Source of the DNA: Styela clava
Taxonomy: Eukaryota; Chordata; Ascidiacea; Stolidobranchia; Styelidae
Direction of reading: 5' to 3'
DNA length: 64,000 bases
Assembly (NCBI RefSeq): GCF_964204865.1
Contig: NC_135250.1
Coordinates: forward strand, 23,055,395-23,119,394
The number at the start of each line of letters is the position of its first letter. Position 1 is the stretch's first letter. The notes under the pieces are model-generated. The model ran no database searches. It was not told the origin of the DNA and was given only the letters and a program-made list of their open reading frames with translations. The position numbers were made by a program, and so were the translations under genes. Below are positions 33,598 to 45,310 of the stretch, piece by piece.

Positions 33598-36073
33598 ATG
33601 GAAGAAAAAATCAATACAGATTCTAAAGAACATGCTGTTGAAATTTTACAACAATTAAATGAATATCGTAAAACGGGACGTCATTGTGATTTCATGATCA
33701 AAGCTGGATCTGAGGAACTTCCTGTTCATAAGAATATTGTGTCGGCAAGTTCCGATTATTTTAAAGCAATGTTATCTCATGAAAATGTTGAAACAAAATC
33801 TGGTGTCGTTGAAATAAAGGAATTTGATGAAGTTTGTGTTAAAAAATGTGTTGATTTCATTTACACAGGGGATGTTTATGTTGCCAAAGAAAAACGTGAA
33901 ACACTCATGGGTGTCGCTCACATGATGCAGCTGCAAAGACTTTGTGATAGTATCGCAAATTTTCTGGAAGGTGATCTTGATCCTAGATCGTTTTTTCAAA
34001 CTAAAAAAATTGCGAATAGGTACAACTGTGAACAACTTGAGGAAAAATGCAATCAATTTGCATTGCAACGTTTTAAAGAAATTGCCCAGTCTGATGAGTT
34101 GGATGGATCTTGATGAAAAATTCATTTCATTTCTGATGGAATCAAAGGAAATGAAAGAAAGGGAAGAAGTGAAATGTAAGATGTTGTTAGCATGGACCAA
34201 ACATGATATTGATGAAAGAAAAGAATGTTTTCTTAGTTTGGTGATGAAATTTCAGTTGACAAAAATGACTTTGTCATATAGACTCTATAATGGTCGGCAA
34301 CCACCGGGCCGCGGCCCATCGTCGGTCCGCGGAAAGGTTACTACCGGTCTGCAGAGAGGTGACACAGAAACGGACAAGGCCCTAATGACGCCTCTACAAT
34401 CTAACCACATACTACACAATCAAAAAAGCACTAAACCAGACAAACATAACGCATTTCAGCAGCATGTCTGACTTCACAAACAATTCCCATGTCATTATGT
34501 CGCATTGACGCTGGGCCAATTGTTCCCTCAACGCCCGTATAAGAAAGTCTCACATCAGTCGGCATAAGATCTCTCGAACAAAATGATTCTCGCTAGGAAC
34601 GTGACTAGTGACTACTCCACTACTTGCTCATAGCTAACCGGTCATGACTAGTCAGTGCTAATTCTATACTTCAGGAATCAGGATAATCATAAGTTAACAC
34701 ATCGGGTAAAAAATTAGTTATGGCAAAACAAACAATAGTAAAATCAAATATTCAATCAAACATCAATCAATACCCAGACTAGAGACAGGAGGTTTACAGG
34801 CATTGTTACTTATTCCACCATCTTATTAATGTGAGGCCTGGTTTCAATATTGATAACTACAAAAAAGGAAATATCGAAGTAGGCTGTATGAAACACGTTA
34901 CATGTGTCGATGTCGACCATATCTCCAATATTGGAACAGTTAATTGCCAACCAATAATTACAGATCTCGCATTAAATAGCATGGCTTTCGTTTTTTCAGT
35001 ATATTATTAACATAAGTTTCTTAACGTGTAGAATTTATTGCATAAACTTAGTTCGTTTGTATAAAAGGTGGTCCGCCAAAATTTTCGCCAGGGTTTACCG
35101 GTCCGTCACTTAAAAAAGGTTGCCGACCATTGATATAGACGATTTCTTGTTGAAAAGGAGCCACTGTTATTTGAATCTATGCAGTGTATTCGGTCACTGA
35201 CTTTATCAATACTGGACAGCCATCCTGAGAATATCAGTTCAAAAGATTTCAATTTAACAGAGAACAAACAGCTTGTTGTTTTTGACAAAACTTCTCAAAG
35301 AATGCATTCTCTTGATGTTTATGATAAAACATGGACACCAATGCAAACCATAGATCAAGCAAATATACAGAATACATTGCATTCTGCTGTAGTGACGGAA
35401 TCTTACATTTATGTGAGATTTGTAGCAATAGATTATTTTATAGACTTGAATTTGCTGAATCCAATGCAAAGTGGGAACAAATGACAAATACAAATCTTAA
35501 GTATGCGTGTGCAGTTGCACTCGATGGTTTTGTTTATGGTATTGAATATGGAAAGCACTCAAATATTATGGAAAAATATGATCCACCAAATAATAGATGG
35601 ACCAGACTTACGAACAAATCATTGATTCTAGCTTGGGAACATTTGGTGGCTGCTGATGGAAAGGTGTTTTGTGTTGCAGGAACAAACCTACAAGGTCGAG
35701 CAACAAACCAAGCTGAGATTCACGATCCTGTCACATCAACTTGGTCAATGGATCATTGAATGAAACAAGATATCAAGCAACTGCTACAGAGGAAGGAATA
35801 TATGTTATGGGAGGCTATGATACAAAATCAAATCTCACTACTGTTGAATTTCGTTCATCTGTAACTAAAACCTGGATGATGTTGGAACCAATGAAAACTG
35901 CAAGACATTATTTCAGTAGTTGTGTGATTAATGACAAAGTTTATGCCATTGGTGGAAATGGAAATCCTGCAAATATAGAGGAATATGATCCCGAAACAAA
36001 AGAATGGAAAATCATTGAAACAATACAAGGAAAAAATCTAATTCCGCTGGCAACTATTGCAATATCTATGTAG
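33598..36073 (+). pseudogene. KLHL-4: disrupted BTB-BACK-Kelch pseudogene
   Basis: The start and BTB domain (33598-34113) match the intact copies, but at least four lesions follow. (1) The same +1 insertion as KLHL-3, with TGA at 34111-34113. (2) An 849 bp hAT-like insertion at 34284-35132 within the BACK coding region, with an 8 bp duplication. (3) A 2 nt insertion near 35414 ('tgtgagattt' for 'tgtgattt'). (4) A 7 nt deletion near 35750 ('caatggatcattg'). There is also a 6 nt in-frame loss before blade 5. Kelch blades remain readable in alternating frames to TAG at 36071-36073. Not expected to yield a full protein; a 171-residue BTB product is conceivable. Confidence 0.93.
34284..35132. mobile_element. 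hAT-like element inside KLHL-4, 849 bp
   Basis: An 8 bp direct repeat 'atatagac' lies at 34276-34283 and 35133-35140, and removing one copy plus the insert gives the intact paralogue sequence. The ends share 'aatggtcggcaacc' in inverted orientation. Subterminal sequence is rich in 'ggtccgc'/'gcggcc'. No transposase is seen. Confidence 0.85.
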
Positions 36074-37469
36074 CTTCATTTACTCTTATACTTTGACAAT
36101 TATGGCTCTCATAATCTTATTGAATATACCTATCAATTTTCTGATTTACTCTGAAATTAAATTTGTTTGCTGAATTATTGAAACTAGTAAATTAATCATT
36201 TGTGTGGTAATATTCAGATTGAATACCGGTAATTCCTTTGACAACATTTTTTTTATTACCGTATTTATCTTCAATACATTTAGCTTAAGAACGAATTCAC
36301 AGAATGTTTGAAGATATAGCTTGAATATATTCTCTTTATAGATAACCAATATCAATATTGATAATCCGATTGTTTGGTTAGTTAATCATTACCTATTTTA
36401 ATTGGAAGTGACAACTGAAAATTAACTTCATATTGGTAGCGTTGATATTATATAATTTTTTTTATGTCATTTTATTTATTATGGTCTACAATTTATTCTC
36501 TAATTCTTAAAAATGTATCATTTTTCAATATTTTATTCAATTTTGTGATATGACATCTTACAGGGGCTTACCCTACATTATTTTTTCATGGTTGGTATCA
36601 TATGGGTTGTTATCATATCTTTCTTATTAACCTGATGGGGCCTATCTGATTTTAATTCCATACAATAAATTAAGTTTTTCATCTTCATGACCCAGTGGGG
36701 GTTATTTATACCAAATGCTCATTCCTTCGAAATCACTGTTTTATTTTTATTTTCATCATTTCACTGCTTTTTTGATATAATTACCTAGTTCGAAAATATG
36801 CATTTTCTAAATGCGGTAAACATTATTCTTGCTTTTTATTCTTGGAATAACTGATCAAAAATAAATGTGTTTTTGTAAATGAAATATTTAGGTTAGTGAC
36901 AGTAAAGCCTTTATGGCCCCTGTTGCACAAATTGGGTTCGGTCCATCCAATATCAAATTTTTGCAATTTTTTTTTTTTTACAAATAGAAGAAAATACAAA
37001 ACTCTTGGATCACTGATGTGTGTTGTCCAATGCATTATTAGTGTTTTGTATTTTTGAGGTGAGGCTCATTTCATACCATCATCTGTATAACGTCATAACA
37101 GACTTGTTGTGGCCTTCTAGGCTAAGAACAGTTGTTCAACTTTTAATATTCCTATTCTGAAAATGATGATGTTGAGACATTTTCATTTTTGGTATTAATA
37201 TCTTTGCAACCAATGAGGCATGAAATCATATTGTTATTCATTGATTTCAATTCCTGATTAACAGACAATAAGTTCTGTAATAAAGGAAATATAATTTTAT
37301 TGAATATTCTCGAAAATTTTATTATTGTAGTATATTGATATTGACTAATTCAGTGAACTTGATAAAATATAGAATTGTTATTATGTTATGTATAAAAGGT
37401 GCTAGACAGAAATATAAATTTTCATTTTGATGTTTGTAGTTAATCTTCTGACAAATTCTTACTGGCATT
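36074..37469. repeat. 3' flank of KLHL-4 (flank type A)
   Basis: Paralogous to 10705-12110 over its length. No gene is seen. Confidence 0.65.
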
Positions 37470-37844
37470 ATTACTTATCGATCTCGATATATTGGGTATT
37501 TGTCTGTTAGACACTTTCGTATGTTACGCGATATCTCACGAAAGCGAAGTTGAATCTGCTCCAAATTTTGCATGTTCATTCATCATATCTCGGACCAGAA
37601 GCCTATGATTTTGGATGAATTATGTCCTATAATTGGCGAATTAATTGTGGTGGGACGCGCGGTGTGTCTATTGAGTCAAAGGGAAGATATCGAGACCGCA
37701 GTTTCTGTTTTGGGGGATCCTCTTACTCTCGTCGCTGCGAACGATTGTGTGCGTAACAATGCCCTGTCTGCGATGTGGAGCATTTAGGTATTTTGGTTAC
37801 ATGCGGATCGATAAGTTGGCAGTCTCCAATCGCTATCCAGTTTT
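37470..37844. mobile_element. ~375 bp insertion, family unknown
   Basis: Absent from the paralogous position at about 12113, where 'actggcattatt' runs into 'catgtaatttttcag'. Near its ends are 'acttatcgatc' and 'gatcgataagt', inverted copies. It is more GC-rich than its surroundings and has an open frame of 71 codons with no similarity I recognise. The target duplication is unclear. Confidence 0.5.
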
Positions 37845-38730
37845 ATGTAATTTTTCACAGGTGTTATTTGCAATATTAATATCATAATTAGATCAGCCAA
37901 GAAAGAAATGAAGTTTTCTCTGATAGTCGCGAAGTTCCTGCTTGTCTTCATAACATGCTTGTTACGTCACTGCTTAATTTCCCAAAAGAATGTTGAAGAT
38001 GATTTGATGCATATTTTTGATAAAGATCTACACAGACAACACATGTCACTATTGTTTGGCTAAAGTTGGAATTGATATCAGGTTGTGGAGTTGGCAGTTT
38101 AATAAACTCATTTTGATATTGGCTAGAAACGGCTGTATATCAAATCAATGACATTAAATCATTGATCAAATATCCTCTAGTTGGATTTCAAAATAGATTA
38201 ACGACTTTAAGTTTTTTCATACCTAGAACACCAGTAAATTTTGGAATTGTGAGAAAGTGGGGTAGTTTTTAGTTTTGATGATGTCATCGCACACAAAAAC
38301 TGGATCCTAAAAAGCCAACACAAATTTTTGAAATAAATGAAAGTCATAGCCTTTTAGCGAAAAATGCTCTAACCGCTGGAAATTTCAAAGCCATTTCTTT
38401 CAAGATAATGAGGAAAGATATTATTTCACAACAACATAATAACAAAACGATCCATATGTACAATTAATGTCCAATTAGAATCTAGAAGATCGCAAATTAT
38501 ATTTTAATTAAAATTCTTGGTGAAGTGTCATTGGCGAGCAATCGTGATCACACTGGATGGTATCCAAGAGCCACTGAATCCAACACCAGATAGTTAGGGT
38601 ATTCCCCGTTTCACGGACAACAGGCAGGAAGGTGTTGTGTTGTGGGAAATACAACACGGTGCATTTTGTTTCGGCATTCTGGATATACTGGTATGAGTTT
38701 ATTTTCATTCATTAATGAAATAGGTATATG
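37845..38730. repeat. Resumed type A flank
   Basis: Matches 12114-12631 joined to 18837-19215, and so shows the LINE-free state of the locus. No gene is seen. Confidence 0.65.
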
Positions 38731-39775
38731 CAGTGGCGTATCTAGGTGAAATGGCGCCAATGGCAAAGGTTTAAAGATGCGCCCCAACTTCGCTTGTTTT
38801 GTTTACATGATTTAATAATGACACAATAAGCATTGGACGATCGGGCAATGACAAGATCCAAGAATAGTATACTTTTCGTGCCTTTCTTGACGAAAATTCG
38901 TCGATGATTTCTTCTCTTACCCTTACTCTCTTTATACTTAATAAAGCCAGATCACACAACCTTTCCTGGCTTATTGAAGATCCAGGGTATGATAGAATTA
39001 ATTTTATTTTACTAAGCGATCCCTCGCAACTTTCCTTGAATAATGCCATTGTCAGCAAAATTTGCAAAGATATCCGGAGATTGAGTAAACCAAGACTCGA
39101 CACAATGAAAAATCATTTTGAACACTTGGAGAAGGGTAAGAGGTTGAATGTGCTGTGTTTTAATGGAATCGAGATGCCCTCGCAACACAGGATCAAAGAC
39201 GGCAAGGAATTTCATTGAAGCCAAGAAAATTACCAACATTTGAATCACTATTTGCTTGAATTGATTCCCTGTAGACCCTCGCAAAACGGGGTTTTGTTCC
39301 GCCAGCTACTTTATTACACTAATATTTATTTAAGAATCTCACACCACTTTTGTCTTTTCATTTCAATTTGTACATGGAAATCGGTGCCAGTAATTCCGGT
39401 TCTATTGCTCAAATTTTTTTCCACGATGTAAAACACTCGCTCTCATTGTACGAATATTTATAAATGTTCACTCCAGTACGATAGCAGAGCAAATATGAGG
39501 TGCAGTTAGTCCAGTACCGTATCAATTTAAGTTTATTCATGTTGAATTATGACGTGACCGTCAATTGCGCTAACTGGCGGAACAAACGGCATTGATCGTT
39601 GGCTGACAATTTTTATTGACTTTTGCCATTATTCAATTAGAAATACGAATTTCAAGTATTTTCAATTTTCATTATAACATAAGAACTTTTCACGTTTTTT
39701 GTGCCCCCTTCCGAACGGCGCCCATGGCACGAGCCATGGCTGCCATACCCTAGATATAGGATATATATGAAGATA
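38731..39775. mobile_element. hAT-like element with transposase remains, 1.05 kb
   Basis: The left end 'cagtggcgtatctagg' is a common hAT-type terminus. A direct repeat 'taggtatatg' flanks the insert (38721-38730 and 39776-39785), and the paralogous locus at about 19207 is empty. The right terminus is degenerate. Confidence 0.65.
38771..39284 (-). pseudogene. hAT transposase C-terminal (dimerisation) relic
   Basis: Minus-strand frames encode SLSKIKLI, SISQERLCDLALLSIKRV and EEIIDEFSSRKARKV, matching the hAT C-terminal dimerisation region of the ZMYM/TTF-zinc-finger type. In another frame upstream, MKFLAVFDPVLRGHLDSI fits an earlier part of such a transposase. The two parts are in different frames and the N-terminal catalytic half is missing, so it is non-functional. 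Confidence 0.7.
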
Positions 39776-41339
39776 TAGGTATATGTATGAATTTAATATT
39801 GAAGAGACTTTATGTCAATAATTTTTGGGGTCTTACTACTTACTGAATATCGTACAGGAGCAGACTGAGGAGCAGAAAGCTCAACGACTGAATGCATGCC
39901 GAGTTGACATGCATTTTTCCAAGTTTGACACAAAATTTAATGTTAATTCTTTGCTCAATCGTCATTCTGCAATTGAACCCCCTATCGCCAAAACAGAACA
40001 AAACCAGCGCAAAACAGGAGTCGCAGTTATTACCACCTCATGACGGCACCTGTCACGGAAGAACCACGGCGCCTGTCGCCATGGTTTTATGGCCTATTTT
40101 CGGTATATTTACAAGGTTATGTACCGGATTCTAGGTCATCATGCGAAATTTTATCTACTTTTTTTTATCTAACCCTAAAGCCAAATCAATTAAAACTGTA
40201 TCCATATGGAAAATGTTCTAACTTGCGTTACCCAAAATGTGTCACCAGCATGGGGTAGACCTGCCATTACAGCTTGCATGCCTTGGTTTGTGTTTTTAAT
40301 TTGCTGCCGTGGTACCCCAACCAGGGATGGCCATTTCCGAATACTGAACTATTCCGAATACATTCTAAAATAATGTTTTCGAATCTGGAATTCCGAATAC
40401 ATTCTAAAATCAAAAATAACACAATTTTGTTTTAGTTCATAAACCCAGTAAAATAGGAAATAAGCTTCAATAGAAATATTAGAGTAAAGCCACAAACCAA
40501 TAGTATATGTATACAAAGTAATTGATAGTTTGTGGTTATTTTGTTTAGCATATTGTTAAGTCTGAAATTAGCAATAAGTTAGAGGATAGATGACCACCAC
40601 TGCCAGGCGCGCAGCCAGGATTTTTAAAATCGGAAATTTCCATTGCCGCCTGTAACATCCACCGCGATTCTACGCTCGTTGAAAGAGCCGTCTTTTCGGC
40701 GTATAATGATCATCCTGTCGCTTAAATTATTCAATCCATGACAACTACGAAATTCTAAAATATCTTTTTATATTGTTTCAATGTGTCCAACATAACTCGC
40801 GGTTGCTTCTTCTTACGTCAAAATGAAAACATTACTATTTGGTCCACGGCGAATTGTGGCCTAAATGTACGAGAAAAACTGCCTGATGTATTTAATTTTA
40901 ATACGTATTTTTGCAATCTTGCTAACTCGTTATCGTCGTTAGAAAAATCCTAATAGATATAAAATTCTTCTAAGTACAACTTCATGTCACACAATAAATA
41001 TACATATAAAGTTTAGCAGTAAATTAAAAATACAGATTCATCGCCGTGATTACTCCACCTGTTAAAAGAGCCGACTTTCACAACGAATTATATAACGTAT
41101 ATTTTCGAGAATAGGCCGAGTTTAAAACTGAAAAAAAAAGTTGCCAAACTAAGGGACCGGCTTATTCGCGCATGACTCAGATCGCACCAAAAAATTGGTT
41201 CATTCGCGCATCAGACTTTGATCCCGCAACGAGATGACATTATGCTGACTTGCCGGTAATTCCAGAAGCTTCAAACCATATCAAGTTCTCATAATAAAAG
41301 CGTGCATGCACGCACTCAATCGCTTGTGAAGGTGGATTG

Positions 41340-41640
41340 TTTTATCATACAGCTGATGGCTTGTACAGTCTGTGATTCGTTGTTCAACACGTGATGCTTG
41401 TACAGTCTGTGATTGGTTTGTTTTCGCTAGCTTGTGCAGTTGTGATTGTCTTATCATACAGCTGATCGCTTGTTCAACACCAAAGTGACTATAATAGTTA
41501 CTTTGTTCAACACGTGTCGCTTGTACAGTCTGTGATTGGTTTGTTGTCGCTCGCTTGTGCAGGTGTGATTGTCTGATCCCACGTGATCGCTTGTACAGTC
41601 TGTGATTGGTTGGTTGTCACACACGTGATCGCTTGCGTGT
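41340..41640. repeat. Tandem repeats of a 'cttgtacagtctgtgatt' unit
   Basis: The word recurs at about 41361, 41397, 41519 and 41589, interspersed with 'cacgtg' and 'gcttgtgcag' words. It lies directly upstream of the small frame at 41700, as a promoter or transposase-binding array would. Confidence 0.7.
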
Positions 41641-41699
41641 TTGCGCTATTAAATAGTCTTGTCATTTATCGTTCAGTACAGTTTTAAACTACCGTGATC

Positions 41700-41786
41700 A
41701 TGTCGAACTCTATCAGAAAAAGAATGTCTTACCCTTGTTCTTTTAAACTCAAAATTGTAGCAGCTGCAGAAAATCCCTTCCATTAA
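41700..41786 (+). pseudogene. N-terminal relic of a pogo/CENP-B-type transposase (tentative)
   Basis: Begins MSNSIRKRMSYPCSFKLKIV and continues AAAENPFH to TAA. KRxSYxxxFKLKIVxxAE is the start of the helix-turn-helix in many pogo/CENP-B-like or similar DNA-binding transposases. Nothing further is readable. The call rests on about 20 residues. Confidence 0.4.
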
Positions 41787-43420
41787 TACAAACCATGACG
41801 CATTGGAAAGCAATATAGACTTTATTAACATGAATTAACAAGTAAGAGTTGCGGGTAAGAATCCACCTACGGCTCTCGCTAACAAACAGAAACGATAAAT
41901 GTGAGAAATGTTTGTGTTACAGTAATTTTGTTTTCTTTCTGCGCCTTTCTTAACGCATGTAGTGTGTTAAGATTCGTAGCGATTTATAAGAATGTGTTAA
42001 TACAGCGTTATTTTATTCCTTGAAACAGACGTGGAACGAAATTAACCGCCATTGTGGGCGATCAAAGGAAATTGTTTTATGCTGATTCAGGAGCTCTATT
42101 TTAAACTCCCGACGCATTGAAAAGCAATATAGGCTTTATTAACATAAATTAACAAATAAGAGTCACGTGTAATAATTCACCTACGGCCGTCGCTAATATG
42201 CAGAAACGATAAACGTGAGAAATGTTTGCGTTACAGTAATTTTGTTCTCTTTCTACGATTTTCTTAAGGCGTCCGGCATGTAACGATTCGAAGGACCGGC
42301 TTATTCGCGAATTTTTATAAAATCGCTGTTTTAAGGCTGTTTTTAGGGAGTCTGCTTATTCGCGAGATGGGCGTAATTTCGAGAAAATACGGTAACAACG
42401 CCTATATATTTTTCTGTTGTGCAAAGTGATTAATTCGTGACCAATACGGGCATATTTAAAATGTCTTGCTTTTTTAATTCAATTGTTTCCAATATAACCT
42501 GCGGTTGCGTCGACAAAATAAAATCCTCACCACTCTAATATGCCATGGCAACCCGCAGACATAAAAATAAAAATGTGTGGTAAACTGCCCTATTATATAT
42601 TGTTTTGTTCCTTATTTTGCGAATTCAGCAAATTTGAGATGTGTAACACTGACTCCACTCAATCGAAATGCCCCCACTCTGATTATTTTTGAGATGAAAC
42701 TGTTCGAAAAATCCATAAATCTGCCGTAAAATTTATTTCAGCACAATAAAAATTGATTGAATATACTTTAGATTAATTATATTATATATATTCTCACAAC
42801 CCGGTAAAAGTCGCGTTTCAAACCTTGTATAATGTTAACACAAAAATTTTCGACGGCAATTTAATTAAGGTAATGGATAATCAGGCACCCTAGAAAAGCG
42901 TTTTTTAAATTGTCGCGGGCTTCATTAAAACATATTTTGTTTACGGTTTTATTTTCAGTATTTCAAATTGCCGCTTTTCAATCCAAAAATTTGCGTTTTC
43001 TATAGAAACTCGCCGCCGATGACGTATTTACCGGATTCACAATTTGCCTTTTAGTAAAGTAACACAAACGTGAATGCGTTTACGGCCTAAATAACACGTC
43101 CGCTGATAAAGCAATCGCGCGCAAGTTTCTATCGAGAATGTTTTCACTCAACGGAAATGTCTTGAAAGCGGCGTCGAAAATGTGTGACGCCACACAAATA
43201 TTCGATATTCTTATGAACGCTGATTCCGATATTCGAATAACGAGATATTCGAATACATTCCAATACTTTATTCGAATTGGCCATCCCTGACCCCAACTCA
43301 AAAAAAAAATATCAACTCATTGCAAATTTTTTTTCTGCTTTGCGCTGTTTTTCTCTGTTTTGCGTGCTGTTTTCCTCTGTTCCGCGCTGTATTCAGTAAT
43401 TAGTAAGACCATTTATTTTT

Positions 43421-45310
43421 GGAATGTCAATGGGCTGTTGATTTTTGGCAATGGTGTTGCATAGAAAATAATTAAAATAATATTTTAGCAAATGAATCAC
43501 AATAGTATGCAAAAAATCAACAATTTGGGAATATCGAAATTCAGTAAAATTATGATGAAATAGTTAAAAGTAGAAGTACTATGCGTTCAATTTTAAAATG
43601 TTAACTGATAGAAATTTCAAATTTATTGAAAACAGGTGAAAGAAATGATTTATTATTGTATGAACACATGGATGATCTCATACAAAGATCAATCATGATG
43701 TGACATTTTTTATGCAACACCAGCTTTGATGAATACATGGGAGGATTCAAATGTCCAAATTTATGCATCATTTTGATTTAATTCATAGATAGATAGTGAA
43801 TAGAAAAGTGCCAAAACACCACTTTGTTGTCTGATTTTCTATCTAGATTAACTAAATCGATCAATTATTGGTAAATATATATAAAATGTGTGCACAACTT
43901 GGATGACAATTGTATGATAATATGGACTAACTTATTTTCAATTGACATATATTGTATTATATATGATACAAAACTCCGGTAATTGTATGGTTTTATATTT
44001 TAATTGTTACATATATTATTTGAACTTGTGGGAAATGTGTTATAAATTATGAAACTGTTTAATTTGGGGCAACTTATACTAATTCGGCACTAAAATCTCT
44101 ATACGAAATAGAGGTGAGATTGGGCCAAAAATTCCGGCCCGACCCAGGCCCATGGGTATTAAACCCGACCCAAGCCCGACTAATTAGCTGGATTTGCAGG
44201 CCCGAAGCAAACCCGAAAGTTCCTATTTTATTTAGGTCATCGAATTGTCATTGCAAGAGTTGATGAGGCAACTTCTGTTTTTTGCAAACCACGGTCTCTC
44301 GTGGCCCAAACACAGCCGAAACGCCTCATTTAAAAAGAGTCACTGATAGAGAAGCCTGACGCAAACGTAAGGATTGACATTTCAGGCCTGATCAGGCCCG
44401 AATTACGGGTTGGCTCAAGCCCCAGATCTTAGCTTTAATATAAAAATTCAGTTTGGTTCCAACCAGTAATATATTCAACAGATACAAATGCAAAAAACAT
44501 GCGAAAGAGTAAAGAATATAATTTTACTGACAGATTGGGAAGTGAAGTCGCGGGGAGATTTGATGGTGGGCCCGTTATCCAACTAAACCTAATTGAAATT
44601 ATGATTATCTGTAGTGGGCTGGACATTGGAAGTCTGGAGAAAAAAAAGATAGAGAACAGGTTTAGACAGGCTAATGAGTAATGACTGGATGAATTCCATT
44701 AAACATTATTAGTTGTTTAACATGCCCATATAGAATATGACAGTACTCAAATATGAAATAACAGAATTAGAATGAAACATATACTATCATAAGCTAGCAT
44801 TTGGATAGGCGCATTATGCTGCAATATATATGAATAAATAGATAATAAAACTATGTTGGAGTGTCAGTTCAGGTTTTTAGGCTTCGAAACATCTCGAGAA
44901 CAAACCAAATTAAACTATTATTATTACATGCTACCGGTACTTGCATTTTACACTCCAAGAGATTTGTATTTTCAGCAGATAGACTTGATAGGTGTATTTG
45001 ATGTTCTTGGTACAGCAACGTTTATCTGTTATGTTGCCAATTCAACAGTTGGTTGAACAAATTTTAAGTTTTTCTGTTTTGCTCAGTTCAAGCAATTCTG
45101 GTATATTTAGGATGGTCTGGATCATGCAGTTGTACTTGGTGATGAAAACCTTTTTTTTTGTAATATTGGGGTTTATTTTTGATTGACTTTAATGTCTAAT
45201 TAATTACCGTATCTTTAAATTAATTATTTTTTTCTATTGTTTATGGTCTTTTCAATAATAGTATTAGTATCATAAATTTTTTTATAAAATCAAACCAAGG
45301 CATCTCAAAA
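43421..45310 (+). other. Flank remnant and upstream region of KLHL-5
   Basis: 43421-43555 matches 19821-19955 (end of the duplicated segment). 44113-44425 is GC-richer, with repeated 'ggcccga(c)cc' words, probably an unclassified repeat; a similar start occurs near 47025. The family 5' flank is poorly preserved here, and the leader block is degenerate at 45250-45310 ('caataatagtattagtatcat'). No gene is supported. Confidence 0.4.

Larger units (their letters stand above)
41093..42402. mobile_element. Possible nested DNA element inside the 3 kb hAT
   Basis: 'acgtatattttcgag' at 41093 and 'cgagaaaatacgg' near 42390 are inverted relatives. 'ggaccggcttattcgcg' recurs near 41152 and 42297. Two ~190 bp direct repeats (about 41798-41995 and 42111-42300) start 'gacgcattg(g/a)aaagcaatat'. 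The boundaries are tentative and the family unresolved. Confidence 0.4.
40322..43289. mobile_element. hAT-like element, 2.97 kb
   Basis: Ends 'cagggatggccatttccgaa' and 'ttcgaattggccatccctg' are inverted repeats, flanked by a perfect 8 bp repeat 'accccaac' (40314-40321 and 43290-43297). It shares subterminal 'cgaata' words and 'gtggtaaactgccc' with the element at 6113-8360. No hAT transposase is seen; the middle is occupied by another, nested element. Confidence 0.8.
39827..43411. mobile_element. MITE split by a later hAT insertion
   Basis: The two outer parts (39827-40321 and 43290-43411) together match the 555 bp MITE at 19257-19811, including 'ggggtcttactacttactga' at the left and 'cagtaattagtaagacc' at the right. 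The hAT-like element 40322-43289 interrupts it. Confidence 0.75.

Noticed and set aside
37572-37787. Open frame of 71 codons in the 375 bp insertion
   Set aside because: No recognisable domain, no conservation to compare, and it ends within an inserted repeat.
44113-44425. GC-rich 'ggcccgaccc' stretch as a CpG-island promoter of KLHL-5
   Set aside because: It is made of repeated words, occurs also near 47025, and lies about 900 bp from the gene with no shared family promoter sequence. A repeat is more likely.
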